Source of the DNA: an uncultured Pelagibacteraceae bacterium
Lineage (GTDB): Bacteria; Pseudomonadota; Alphaproteobacteria; Pelagibacterales; Pelagibacteraceae
NCBI GenBank assembly: GCA_902569055.1
Contig: CACFSU010000006.1
Location: forward strand, 1-58,802
Direction: 5' to 3'
DNA length: 58,802 bases
This document shows, one piece after another, positions 25,644-33,723 of the stretch (within the stretch, counting starts at the first letter, position 1; each line of letters begins with the position of its first letter). The notes under the pieces were generated by a model, which saw only the letters and a program-made list of their open reading frames with translations, had not been told where the DNA came from and ran no database searches. Position numbers and translations under genes: made by a program.

Positions 25644-26713
25644 AAATTCTTATTTTGCCCGTTGCTGGAAAATCTGCAAGATACCCTGGAATGAGACCAA
25701 AGTGGTTGCTAACAATGCCAAATGGTAAATTAATGATTGAACAAAGTGTAAGCAAAATTGATTGTGAGAAATTTGATAAAGTATATGTCGTAGCTTTAAA
25801 AGAACATATTAAAAAATATGTAAATTATAAAAATCTTTTAAAAAGTTTTAAAAAAAATATTTCAAAAAAAGTAGAAATTTTTCAGATGAAAAAAGACACT
25901 TCTTGTCAAGCAGAGACGATACTTAACTTTTTGATTTCTAAAAAAATTAAATCAAGTTTTCTAATTAAAGATTGTGATAATGAATTTTCAATTGATAAAA
26001 AAATATTAAGGCAAAAAAAATTACCTAATTCTGTTTGTGCAATTGATATTAAAACATTAGAACTTATAGATGCTAAAAGTAAATCTTATATTGAGAAAGA
26101 TTTATATAACAAAGTAACAAATATAGTTGAAAAAAAAATAATTAGTGATTACTTTTGCTGTGGGGCATACGGATTCAATAATCCTAAAGAATTTATTTTA
26201 TCAGCAAAAAAATTATTAAAAAAATCTAATAATGTTTATATTTCTCATATAATTTTAGATTTATTGCTAAATGGCAAAAACTTTAATTATTCAAAAGCTA
26301 ATAAATATACAAGCTGGGGCACTGTTCATGAATATAGAATGTGGCAAAAAAAATCATTAACAATATTTTGTGATTTTGATGGATGTCTTGTAAGAAACGG
26401 CTCTAAAATATTTTCTCAAAGTAATAAAATTGTACCCTTAAAAAGAAATTTAGAGGAACTTAAAAACTTACAGGGTGTAAATGATGTTGAATTAATAATA
26501 ACTACCTCGAGACCAGACGATGAGTTGTATAAAATAAAAAAAGTTCTTAATAAATTTAAAATTAAATATAGTAAAATAATAACTGGATTAAATCATTCAA
26601 GAAGAATTTTGGTTAATGATTTCGCAAATACAAATCCGTATCCATCCTCTGTCTCAATAAATACTGAAAGAAATAGTGAAGAGTTATCAGGAATATTTTC
26701 AAACTTAAAATAA
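25640..26713 (+). CDS. Nucleotidyltransferase-HAD phosphatase fusion
   Basis: A 357-residue cytosolic fusion. Residues 1-225 are a sugar-phosphate/choline-phosphate nucleotidyltransferase domain beginning ILPVAGKSARYPGMRPKWLL, an altered G-x-G-x-R signature with the catalytic Lys of RPKWLL, and ending with YTSWGTVHEY. Residues about 233-357 form a HAD domain: IFCDFDGCLV (nucleophile Asp), LIITTSRPDD (motif II), then a C-terminal VNDFANTNPYPSSVSINTER. The first domain should make a CDP- or UDP-activated compound and the second remove or edit a phosphate, as in capsule decoration pathways. The gene starts at the ATGA overlap with the kinase. Its end overlaps the remnant gene at 26,705. Confidence 0.75.
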   Translation: MKILILPVAGKSARYPGMRPKWLLTMPNGKLMIEQSVSKIDCEKFDKVYVVALKEHIKKYVNYKNLLKSFKKNISKKVEIFQMKKDTSCQAETILNFLISKKIKSSFLIKDCDNEFSIDKKILRQKKLPNSVCAIDIKTLELIDAKSKSYIEKDLYNKVTNIVEKKIISDYFCCGAYGFNNPKEFILSAKKLLKKSNNVYISHIILDLLLNGKNFNYSKANKYTSWGTVHEYRMWQKKSLTIFCDFDGCLVRNGSKIFSQSNKIVPLKRNLEELKNLQGVNDVELIITTSRPDDELYKIKKVLNKFKIKYSKIITGLNHSRRILVNDFANTNPYPSSVSINTERNSEELSGIFSNLK

Positions 26714-27033
26714 TAAATTATTTACGTAATAACAAATATAAAAAACTCCATTTGAAACTTCTTCATCAGTCAATTTTTTAGTTGACTTAATTTTTTTTGC
26801 ATTTTTTAATTCTTCTACATCAATTTTCTAATCAGATAATAAATTGATTGCTTAATTATAGAAATTATTTGGATTTAAATGCTGTTCCCTATGATCAAAG
26901 TTATTAAAAAATTCATTTTTTTTGTATCTTTTAAATTTATTAGTATAAAAAGATTTTTTTTTATTATGAATTAAACTTGCTATGCCTAAATAATTTAATA
27001 TAAATCTTTTAAGAGGTCTTTAATTTTACTCAT
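26705..27033 (-). pseudogene. Decayed reading frame, about 100 residues, one frameshift and two stops
   Basis: This gap between two genes holds a broken gene. From ATG 27033 the frame reads MSKIKDLLKDLY and stops. In the next frame a continuous, protein-like segment follows: NYLGIASLIHNKKKSFYTNK, then FDHREQHLNPNNFYN, a TAA, AINLLSD, a TAG, and KIDVEELKNAKKIKSTKKLT DEEVSNGVFYI. A single frameshift and two stop codons thus interrupt it, and its end overlaps the neighbouring gene by nine bases. I do not recognise the family. It looks like a small polysaccharide-locus gene lost recently enough for its protein-like composition to survive. Confidence 0.6.
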
Positions 27034-27052
27034 CCTAAAATTCATGTATTTT

Positions 27053-28024
27053 CTATTTTTTTAGTTTTTTTTCCCATTTAATTGCACTTTTAATAATTAT
27101 TTTAATATCATTAAATCTAGGGTTCCATTTAAAAGTTTTTAAAAATTTTTTAGTATTTGAATAAACTTGTGCAATATCACCAGGTCTTCTACTTAAAAAA
27201 TTTATTTTAACATTTGATTTTATTTTTTTGAAAATATTTACTATATCTTTAACAGAATAACCTTTGCCATATCCACAATTAAGAATAAATGATTTTTTAT
27301 TTTTATTTAAATAAACAAGACTTTTAATGTGTATATCAGCTAAATCTGAAACATGAATATAGTCTCTAATACAAGTTCCATCCTTTGTTTCATAATCATG
27401 TCCATAAATATTTATCTTAGGGTTTTTTTTTAATGATTGAATAGCTATATTTTTAATTAAGTGACCGTGAGAGGTCTCAATTTCACCAATTAATCCTGAT
27501 GGGCTTGCTCCTGCAACATTAAAATATCTGAGAATACCATAACAAAATTTATTTTTTTTTGAATATTTCTTTATCAGTTCCTCACCTTTATATTTAGTAT
27601 AAGCGTAATATCCTTGTGGGTTAATTTTCTTTTTTTCACTAACTGCACCTTTGACATTTCCATAAACAGAACAAGATGAAGAGAAGATAATATTTTTAAC
27701 AGTGGTATTTTTTGCTGATTCTAACAGAAGCTTAGTTGCAAGAATATTGTTTTTATAATATTTTTTTTTTTTAATTTCAGCTTCGGATACATTTAAATAA
27801 GCAGCAAGATGAATTATAGAATTGATACTATATTTATTAATAGTTTTTCTTAATAAACCTTTATTGGATATATTTGCTTTTATAAACTTTGCTTTTTTGT
27901 TAATTAATTTTTTATGACCTGTTTTTAAATTGTCAATTATAACAACGTTAGTTTTTTTTTGAATTAGTTGCTCTACAATATGACTTCCGATATATCCAGC
28001 ACCTCCTGAGATTAAAATATTCAC
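27053..28024 (-). CDS. galE: UDP-glucose 4-epimerase (GalE)
   Basis: A 323-residue SDR-type epimerase that interconverts UDP-glucose and UDP-galactose (or the N-acetyl forms) with bound NAD. The NAD motif GGAGYIGSH covers residues 7-15. The catalytic Ser-Ser-Ser and Tyr-x3-Lys are seen in IFSSSCSVYG and YAYTKYKGEE. The substrate-side features HLAAYLNVSEAE, LRYFNVAGASPSG and GTCIRDYIHVSDLA are those of GalE. Length is slightly under the usual 330-340. It follows the GDP-mannose epimerase gene by 8 bases, suggesting a two-gene unit supplying sugars to the polysaccharide. The specificity between glucose and GlcNAc forms is not decided. Confidence 0.93.
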   Translation of the reverse strand: MNILISGGAGYIGSHIVEQLIQKKTNVVIIDNLKTGHKKLINKKAKFIKANISNKGLLRKTINKYSINSIIHLAAYLNVSEAEIKKKKYYKNNILATKLLLESAKNTTVKNIIFSSSCSVYGNVKGAVSEKKKINPQGYYAYTKYKGEELIKKYSKKNKFCYGILRYFNVAGASPSGLIGEIETSHGHLIKNIAIQSLKKNPKINIYGHDYETKDGTCIRDYIHVSDLADIHIKSLVYLNKNKKSFILNCGYGKGYSVKDIVNIFKKIKSNVKINFLSRRPGDIAQVYSNTKKFLKTFKWNPRFNDIKIIIKSAIKWEKKLKK

Positions 28025-28032
28025 TTAAAAAA

Positions 28033-29031
28033 TTAAAATTTTGTAAATTTTTGTGAATTAGATTTGTTAGTTGTCATTGACTCAAATATCCATTTATAAG
28101 TTTTTTCTAAACCTTGTCTTAATGTATAGCTCGGTTTCCATCCAGTTTTATTAATAGCCAGAGTATTATCGCTCGATCTTCCTCTTACACCTTTTGGTTT
28201 ATCTAGTTGGTAATTTTTTTTAACTTTATAGTCAGCTATTTCTTCAATCATGCTTATCATTTGATTTATCGAAACTTGTTCATCACTTCCGATATTAAGT
28301 GGTTCTTTATAATCTTTATTAAAAACTGTTTGAGTACCTTTTATACAATCATCTATATACAAAAAGCTTCTTGTTTGTTCTCCATCCCCCCATACATCTA
28401 TTTCTTTCTGGTTACTCAATTTAGCATCTATAATTTTTCTACATAAGGCTGCAGGAGCTTTCTCTCTTCCCCCATCAAATGTTCCATATGGTCCATAAAC
28501 ATTGTGATAACGAACTACTCTCACATCTAATCCAAAGTCTTCATTAAAATGCCTGCACATTCTCTCACTAAATAATTTCTCCCATCCATAACCATCTTCT
28601 GGATCAGCAGGATAAGCGTCACTTTCTTTCAAACCTGGTATGAACGTTGCAGATTGTTTTGATGCATTATAGACACAAGCGCTTGAAGAGAAATAATATC
28701 TTTTGACATTATTTTTTAAACATGCTCTTAAAAGATTGGTATTTACTAAAACAGAAAGCATACACTCTGCTTTATTATTTTCAATAAAACCCATTCCGCC
28801 CATATTACAAGCTAAATTATATACATAATCAACATCTTTAGTTGCTTCTAAACAATTATCATATTCTTTTAAGTCTAATGTAAGATTTTTATTTTCATCA
28901 TATAACTGGAACCATAATTCCGTAGGTTTTACATCTGCACAAACTATCTTGTTATCTTTCATTAAAGACTGGGTAAGGTGCCCACCAATAAAACCTCCTG
29001 CCCCACAAATTAAAATTTTTTCATTTTTCAT
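28033..29031 (-). CDS. GDP-mannose 3,5-epimerase-like NAD-dependent epimerase
   Basis: A 332-residue extended SDR protein. It matches plant-type GDP-mannose 3,5-epimerase at many points: GAGGFIGGHL, NLACNMGGMGFIENN, YFSSSACVYN, ESDAYPADPEDGYGWEKL (Tyr-x3-Lys), RYHNVYGPYGTFDGGREKAP, WGDGEQTRSFLYIDDC, EPLNIGSDEQVS and GVRGRSSDN. The reaction turns GDP-D-mannose into GDP-L-galactose or GDP-L-gulose, supplying an unusual L-sugar for the polysaccharide. GalE is encoded directly downstream. GDP-mannose synthesis genes (manA, manB, manC) are not in this window, so the substrate must come from elsewhere in the genome. A role with another GDP- or UDP-sugar is possible but less likely given the match. 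Confidence 0.85.
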   Translation of the reverse strand: MKNEKILICGAGGFIGGHLTQSLMKDNKIVCADVKPTELWFQLYDENKNLTLDLKEYDNCLEATKDVDYVYNLACNMGGMGFIENNKAECMLSVLVNTNLLRACLKNNVKRYYFSSSACVYNASKQSATFIPGLKESDAYPADPEDGYGWEKLFSERMCRHFNEDFGLDVRVVRYHNVYGPYGTFDGGREKAPAALCRKIIDAKLSNQKEIDVWGDGEQTRSFLYIDDCIKGTQTVFNKDYKEPLNIGSDEQVSINQMISMIEEIADYKVKKNYQLDKPKGVRGRSSDNTLAINKTGWKPSYTLRQGLEKTYKWIFESMTTNKSNSQKFTKF

Positions 29032-29157
29032 AAGAAGTTATTAGAATAGCATTTTTACGAATAATAATACATAAAAAATAGTAAGAATTAAAAACACAAA
29101 CTACAAAAAATGCTTACAATATGATCTATTAATTTATTATAAATTTAAATAATACTT

Positions 29158-29922
29158 ATGAATAATTTTAAAAAAGAGAAAATTATAAGTTATTATGTAA
29201 ATGTAATTACTACTCAATCGTTATTAAATGAGGTTAAAAAATTTTCTTTATCGGATGAGGGTCATTATATTTGTGTTCCAGCAGTACATCAAATTATAGA
29301 ATCTTATAACGATGAAGAATTTGCCAAGGTGGCCAATAATGCTGATCTAGCTTTACCAGATGGGAGACCTGTTTACTGGGCTCTCAAGCTTTTAAATCAT
29401 AAGGATGTTGATCATTTGCCTGGATATTATGTTACAAAAAAAATATGTAAATTTGCTATAGATAATAATTTTAAAGTTGGATTTTATGGAGGAGAAGTTC
29501 AAACATTAAACAAATGCATAACAAACTTAAAAAACGAATTCAAGGACTTGCAAATTAATTATAGTTATTCTCCACCCTTTAGAACTCTTGGTGATGAAGA
29601 AAAAAAAGAAATTATAGATAATATAAACAATAGCGAAATTAAAATTTTATTTGTATGTTTAGGGTGTCCAAAACAAGAGTATTGGATGGCAGAACATAAA
29701 AAATTACTTAGTTGTACAAGTATAGGTATAGGAGCTGCAATTGAATTTATAGCTGGTACTAAAACTCTAGGACCTAAATGGATACATAAAATTGGATTAT
29801 TTTGGTTTATTAGGTTAATGTCTGAGCCAAGAAGACTTTTCTGGAGATATTTCTCAACAAATTTTAAATTTATATACCTTTTTCTTAAACAGTATATTAA
29901 ATATAAAATTAAACTTAAGTGA
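29158..29922 (+). CDS. WecG/TagA/CpsF-family glycosyltransferase
   Basis: A 254-residue member of the WecG/TagA/CpsF family (GT26), which adds N-acetylmannosamine(-uronic acid), glucose or other hexose residues to undecaprenyl-linked intermediates. Motifs visible are NADLALPDGRPVYWALKLL, GFYGGE (nucleotide-binding turn), FVCLGCPKQEYWMAEHK and IGAAIEFIAGTKTLGPKWIH, followed by PRRLFWRY at the C-terminus, which anchors to the membrane. It stands alone on the plus strand at the right border of the glycan locus, with a short AT-rich upstream gap (29,032-29,157) holding a plausible TTACAA...TATAAA promoter. Donor not readable. Confidence 0.9.
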   Translation: MNNFKKEKIISYYVNVITTQSLLNEVKKFSLSDEGHYICVPAVHQIIESYNDEEFAKVANNADLALPDGRPVYWALKLLNHKDVDHLPGYYVTKKICKFAIDNNFKVGFYGGEVQTLNKCITNLKNEFKDLQINYSYSPPFRTLGDEEKKEIIDNINNSEIKILFVCLGCPKQEYWMAEHKKLLSCTSIGIGAAIEFIAGTKTLGPKWIHKIGLFWFIRLMSEPRRLFWRYFSTNFKFIYLFLKQYIKYKIKLK

Positions 29923-29925
29923 AAT

Positions 29926-30051
29926 TTAATTAAAATTAATTAATGTACCTGCAATAATTAATCCCCAATAAGCAGACAATCCAAAAAAAATTCCAGCTTT
30001 TAATTTATTTTTTTTAATTTGAGATGGAATTTTTTTGATAATTTCTGACAT
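29926..30051 (-). CDS. Small single-pass membrane protein, 41 residues
   Basis: A frame from ATG 30051 encodes MSEIIKKIPSQIKKNKLKAG, then a hydrophobic helix (IFFGLSAYWGLIIAGTLI) and NFN before a TAA. The basic N-terminus followed by one helix is a sound membrane-peptide pattern, and no other feature explains this gap. It sits on the same strand as aprM-aprB-aprA and the 116-residue gene, 79 bases downstream of the latter, so it could be a late member of the apr transcription unit. I recognise no family name. No strong ribosome binding site is seen. Confidence 0.55.
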   Translation of the reverse strand: MSEIIKKIPSQIKKNKLKAGIFFGLSAYWGLIIAGTLINFN

Positions 30052-30130
30052 AAGTAATGTTCCCTAACATGCAGTATAAAATTGTCAAATAATTATTTTA
30101 GATTTAAAAAATATTTTTGAGAGGTGGTTG

Positions 30131-30481
30131 CTAGTAAATAGTTGCCCCAAAAATCTTTACTTCATCTCCCTCCAAACCAAGTACTAAACGACCTAAAAAC
30201 TCGCCAGGGACTTCTTTATTGGTTTGTTTAATAAGAACAGTAATATGGTCGCCTCTTCTTAAAGTTCCAAAAGGTTCGTAAGTCTCGTTTAAATTAGTAA
30301 TTAATTTATTGTTTGCCCACTGTTTACCAAGCTCCACTTCATTTGCACCGAAAAGCATTTGTGTAGAAAAATCCCTTGTAAAACCTCCATAATCTTTAAG
30401 GTTAGAGGATCTAACCAAATTTTCCCAGAATGGTCTTCCAATTTCATAAATCTCTTCGTCAGATTTTGATAAAATATCCAT
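30131..30481 (-). CDS. Conserved hypothetical protein downstream of aprA
   Basis: A 116-residue soluble, acidic protein without signal or membrane segment. It begins MDILSKSDEEIYEIGRPFWE and ends FGATIY; features include WENLVRSSNLKDYGGFTRDF and a C-terminal beta-rich half with LRRGDHITVLIKQ and GEFLGRLVLGLEGDE. It begins 25 bases after the aprA stop on the same strand, so it is very probably expressed with APS reductase. I do not recognise the family; a role in sulfite/APS handling or cofactor delivery is inference from position. Its composition is less Lys/Asn-rich than the polysaccharide genes, in line with a conserved core gene. Confidence 0.8.
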   Translation of the reverse strand: MDILSKSDEEIYEIGRPFWENLVRSSNLKDYGGFTRDFSTQMLFGANEVELGKQWANNKLITNLNETYEPFGTLRRGDHITVLIKQTNKEVPGEFLGRLVLGLEGDEVKIFGATIY

Positions 30482-30506
30482 ACTTATTAAATTATCTTAG
30501 ATTTTG

Positions 30507-32366
30507 TTATGAAGCTTTTTTCTTCTCGTTTTCATCTACAATATGATAAACAGGAACTTTTTCCATCGTAAATTTACCTGTTTTAGGGTCTCTTCTTGAA
30601 ACCGTTAAACAATGCCAGTTATCATCATCAAGTTTCATATGATCACCTCTATAATAATATCCAGGCCAACGAGTTTCTTCTCTATATAGAGTATGTTCAG
30701 TGACACATTGAGAAGTCAAAGCTCTATGTTTTAATTCCCAGGCCCTCATTAGTTGGTGATAATCCTCAGCTCCTACCTTTTCTAAATCCTCTTCTAACCA
30801 AGTCAATAATTCTAAACCTCTTTTAAGCATATTTTCATTAGTCATATAATTTGTTGCTATTCCGCCAACATATTCATCCATTATTCTTTGAAGTCTTTGT
30901 AAACCTTGAATTGGTGATATGTAGCTAGGGGAAACTGTTCCACCAGTAATTTCATTTTGAGCCACGGTATAAGTATCTAGTGGCTTGTAAACTTTTGCTT
31001 TAAAATCTTCGCATTGTTTATCTGTTACGTTAATGCCTTCAGCTTTTTGATCTTCAATATATTTTACAGCTGCTTTTGCTGCTAAACGACCTTCTGTAAA
31101 TGATCCTGATGAAAATTTATGTGCACTTCCACCCACTGTATCTCCAGCACCAAATAAACCATCAATAGTTAACATTCTATTATAACCCCAGAAGTATTCT
31201 GGTGGTGATAAATCTTCAGGACCGCTAACCCAAGCTCCAGAACACGTTGCATGTGAACCCATTACGTATGGCTCTGATGTTGTTAATTCTGGATTTGTAT
31301 ACTTTGGATCAATATTTTGAGATGCCCAAACTACTGCTTGCCCAACAGTCATACCTAAAAAATTTTCCCAACCTACTGTTTCTAAATGAGGATCTTGAAA
31401 AGCTTCTGTAGTAACCATTTGGATCGGTCCTCCACCAGCCATTGTCTCTTGAATAAATGCATGATTTCTTAAACAAGTAGGTGTTGGATGATGATCTATA
31501 TACTCACCAACTAGTTCTTTTGTATGGTCATACCATTTCTTCTCATAGTTTTCACCATTGGCATTTTGTGTGTAAGTTTTTAAATGTAAAAAATATGCTC
31601 CAACTGGTCCATAACCATCTTTAAATCTACATAAAACAATTCTATTTTCCATTTGAGTCATTTTTGCACCAGCTGCAATAGGTAGTGCATATGCTGAACC
31701 ATTGCTCCAAGGAGCATACCAAGTTCTTCCCATACCTTCTCCAACAGCTCTTGGTTTAAAGATATGCGATGCTCCACCAGCAGCAACAATAACAGTTTTG
31801 GCTCTAAATACATGGAAGTCACCAGTTCTCATGTTAAATCCAACTGCTCCACCTACTCTATTTTCTTTTGCCTCATCCATTAAAAGATGAGTAATCATTA
31901 TTCTATTATAAATTTTGTCAGCCGATTTTTTTGCTGCTTCTGCAACAATTGGTTTATAGCTTTCACCATGAATCATGATTTGCCATTTACCTTCTCTTAA
32001 ATACCTGCCGGTCTTCTCATTTTTCATCATAGGTAGACCCCATTCATCAAACATATGAACTGTTGAATCTACATGACGGGCCATATCATATCCTAAATCT
32101 TCTCTAACCATTCCCATTAAATCGTTTCGAGCATATCTCACATGATCCTCTGGTTGATTTTCATCCCATTGCATACCCATGTAACAATTAATTGCATATA
32201 GACCTTGAGCTACTGCTCCACTTCTATCTATGTTTGCTTTTTCAACACAAATTATTTTCAAATCTCTACCCCAATGTCTTGCCTCAAAAGTAGCACCAGT
32301 ACCTGCCATACCCCCTCCTACAACTAATACATCGCAATCTTCAAAATGAGTTTTATGTTTAGCCAC
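30507..32366 (-). CDS. aprA: Adenylylsulfate (APS) reductase alpha subunit AprA
   Basis: A 619-residue flavoprotein subunit. Working with AprB it catalyses AMP + sulfite = APS + 2 electrons at its FAD. The FAD dinucleotide motif GGGMAGTGA spans residues 17-25, followed by an acidic ribose-binding segment, and RSGAVAQGLYAINCY is typical of AprA. GEGMGRTWYAPWSNGSAY, CLRNHAFIQETMAGGG and GGSAHKFSSGSFTEGRLAAKAA are further family signatures. Translation starts with GTG at 32366, overlapping the aprB stop by one base. It appears intact. In marine SAR11-type bacteria the enzyme is generally viewed as oxidising sulfite released from organic sulfur compounds. No sat or dsr genes are in the window. 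Confidence 0.95.
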   Translation of the reverse strand: MAKHKTHFEDCDVLVVGGGMAGTGATFEARHWGRDLKIICVEKANIDRSGAVAQGLYAINCYMGMQWDENQPEDHVRYARNDLMGMVREDLGYDMARHVDSTVHMFDEWGLPMMKNEKTGRYLREGKWQIMIHGESYKPIVAEAAKKSADKIYNRIMITHLLMDEAKENRVGGAVGFNMRTGDFHVFRAKTVIVAAGGASHIFKPRAVGEGMGRTWYAPWSNGSAYALPIAAGAKMTQMENRIVLCRFKDGYGPVGAYFLHLKTYTQNANGENYEKKWYDHTKELVGEYIDHHPTPTCLRNHAFIQETMAGGGPIQMVTTEAFQDPHLETVGWENFLGMTVGQAVVWASQNIDPKYTNPELTTSEPYVMGSHATCSGAWVSGPEDLSPPEYFWGYNRMLTIDGLFGAGDTVGGSAHKFSSGSFTEGRLAAKAAVKYIEDQKAEGINVTDKQCEDFKAKVYKPLDTYTVAQNEITGGTVSPSYISPIQGLQRLQRIMDEYVGGIATNYMTNENMLKRGLELLTWLEEDLEKVGAEDYHQLMRAWELKHRALTSQCVTEHTLYREETRWPGYYYRGDHMKLDDDNWHCLTVSRRDPKTGKFTMEKVPVYHIVDENEKKKAS

Positions 32367-32837
32367 TAGTAATAAACTCCTTTTTTAAAAGATTCCTTCG
32401 GGACTGATGGTAATTCTTCATTAGTATTTAAACCTTCTGGTTCTTTATAAAGTCTTTGTGAATTAATTTCTCCCTGATTAGGTTTATCGCCCTCTGAGAG
32501 TTTTGGAATAAATTTTCCCCAAGGTTTTGTTGTTATAGGTGAAACAAAATCTTTAACAGTTCCATTTCTAAATTTTATTTTCCAAGATATAGTTCCTTTT
32601 TCTTCCTCTCGTCTTACTCTCACGCTATGACCCATAGGTGCAAAATCAGCATAACCTCTAACATCAATAGCATGGTTAGGGCAAGCTTTTACACATGAAT
32701 AACATTCCCAACAAAAAATTTGGCTCTATGTTTTTTGCACGTCTTATATTTTCATCTATATGCATAATATCTGATGGACATATATCCACACAATGACCAC
32801 AGCCATCACATCTAGTCATGTATACAAAAGTTGACAT
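32366..32837 (-). pseudogene. aprB: APS reductase beta subunit AprB, interrupted by a one-base frameshift
   Basis: AprB carries the two [4Fe-4S] clusters that pass electrons from AprA. The N-terminal frame from ATG 32837 reads MSTFVYMTRCDGCGHCVDIC then PSDIMHIDENIRRAKNIEPN and breaks to a stop at 32676-32678. The C-terminal frame (89 residues from 32635) supplies GHSVRVRREEEKGTISWKIK and on to the end. Removing one base from the six-A run at 32713-32718 restores CWECYSCVKACP and a 156-residue protein, close to usual AprB length with all eight cluster Cys. Since aprA and aprM are intact, a sequencing/assembly error is at least as likely as true loss; slippage is a third possibility. The next gene, aprA, overlaps its stop by one base. 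Confidence 0.85.
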
Positions 32838-32870
32838 ACTTTTTATTTTTCTCCTTTTTCTATTAACATA

Positions 32871-33674
32871 TTAATAATGCTTTGGCTCTTCTCTTTTTAT
32901 ACCTAGGCCAAATTGCTCAGGTGCGTCAGCTGGTGGTGGAAGATTATCTCTTGAACCATCAGCCTCTGCTAAATTTTTTTGTATAGCTGCTCCTGGTTTA
33001 TAAAACATATGAGCAAACTTAGACCAGTACACACCACCAAATAAAATTAGGTTTGATACAATAAATAAAACTAAAAAAACTTTATCATCCCATCTATCAT
33101 TTAAGTTTAAAGATTGTAAATAAGACCAAATTAAACCAAATAAAGAAGAAGCAATAAGTGCAAGTACAAATAAATCTGCTTTAATAATTCTATACCAAGG
33201 TTGAGCTTCAGAATAAACATCTACTCTTAAAAAAAACCAAAACCAACCTCCACCTATAATAGTCATGAGAGCTCCAACATGCCAAATGATAGGCCAAAAA
33301 GAAGGTGTATCTAGTGATGAGTTTGAATAACAAAAAATCATTATTACAGATCCAGTCCAGAATAAAATTGTACCATACATTCCGAGTAAATGAGCCGCTC
33401 TTCTTTTGCCAACTCCTAGTTCAGAAGTAGTCGCTATATCACTAACAATAGTTTTGGATATCACAGATATTCTTTCTACAGAGGTAAGTGTTTTAGTGGC
33501 AGACAATTTCGCTTTTTTTGCATTTTCAAAAAAATATTTGACATTTTTTTTATGAATAATATCTAAAAGAGTTCCAATAATAATTAACATTACCATGGCA
33601 ACAACAAAAGATTGCATATAAATAGGTGAAACTATTTCAGCTAAAGTTGCAAATGGATTTACAGAAAACATCAT
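32871..33674 (-). CDS. aprM: APS reductase membrane anchor AprM
   Basis: A 267-residue integral membrane protein with about five helices, encoded directly before aprB and aprA in the arrangement known from sulfur-oxidising bacteria. Visible are an N-terminal helix (SFVVAMVMLIIIGTLLDII), a cytoplasmic basic stretch, then RRAAHLLGMYGTILFWTGSV, WHVGALMTIIGGGWFWFFLR with His residues fit for haem or quinone contacts, and two C-terminal helices. It ends in a Pro-rich tail (NLPPPADAPEQFGLGIKREE). It probably links AprAB to the quinone pool; that is a family inference. A strong AAAGGAG ribosome binding site stands 8 bases before the ATG. The gene is 49 bases downstream of pabC on the same strand. 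Confidence 0.82.
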   Translation of the reverse strand: MMFSVNPFATLAEIVSPIYMQSFVVAMVMLIIIGTLLDIIHKKNVKYFFENAKKAKLSATKTLTSVERISVISKTIVSDIATTSELGVGKRRAAHLLGMYGTILFWTGSVIMIFCYSNSSLDTPSFWPIIWHVGALMTIIGGGWFWFFLRVDVYSEAQPWYRIIKADLFVLALIASSLFGLIWSYLQSLNLNDRWDDKVFLVLFIVSNLILFGGVYWSKFAHMFYKPGAAIQKNLAEADGSRDNLPPPADAPEQFGLGIKREEPKHY

Positions 33675-33723
33675 GATTCTTTCTCCTTTAGAAGAAAGTT
33701 TTTAGTATAGATGATAAAATAGA

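Noticed and set aside
1-29922. Assigning the locus to a named hypervariable region of a known SAR11 genome
   Set aside because: No flanking rRNA or other landmark is in the window, so the position in the genome cannot be stated.
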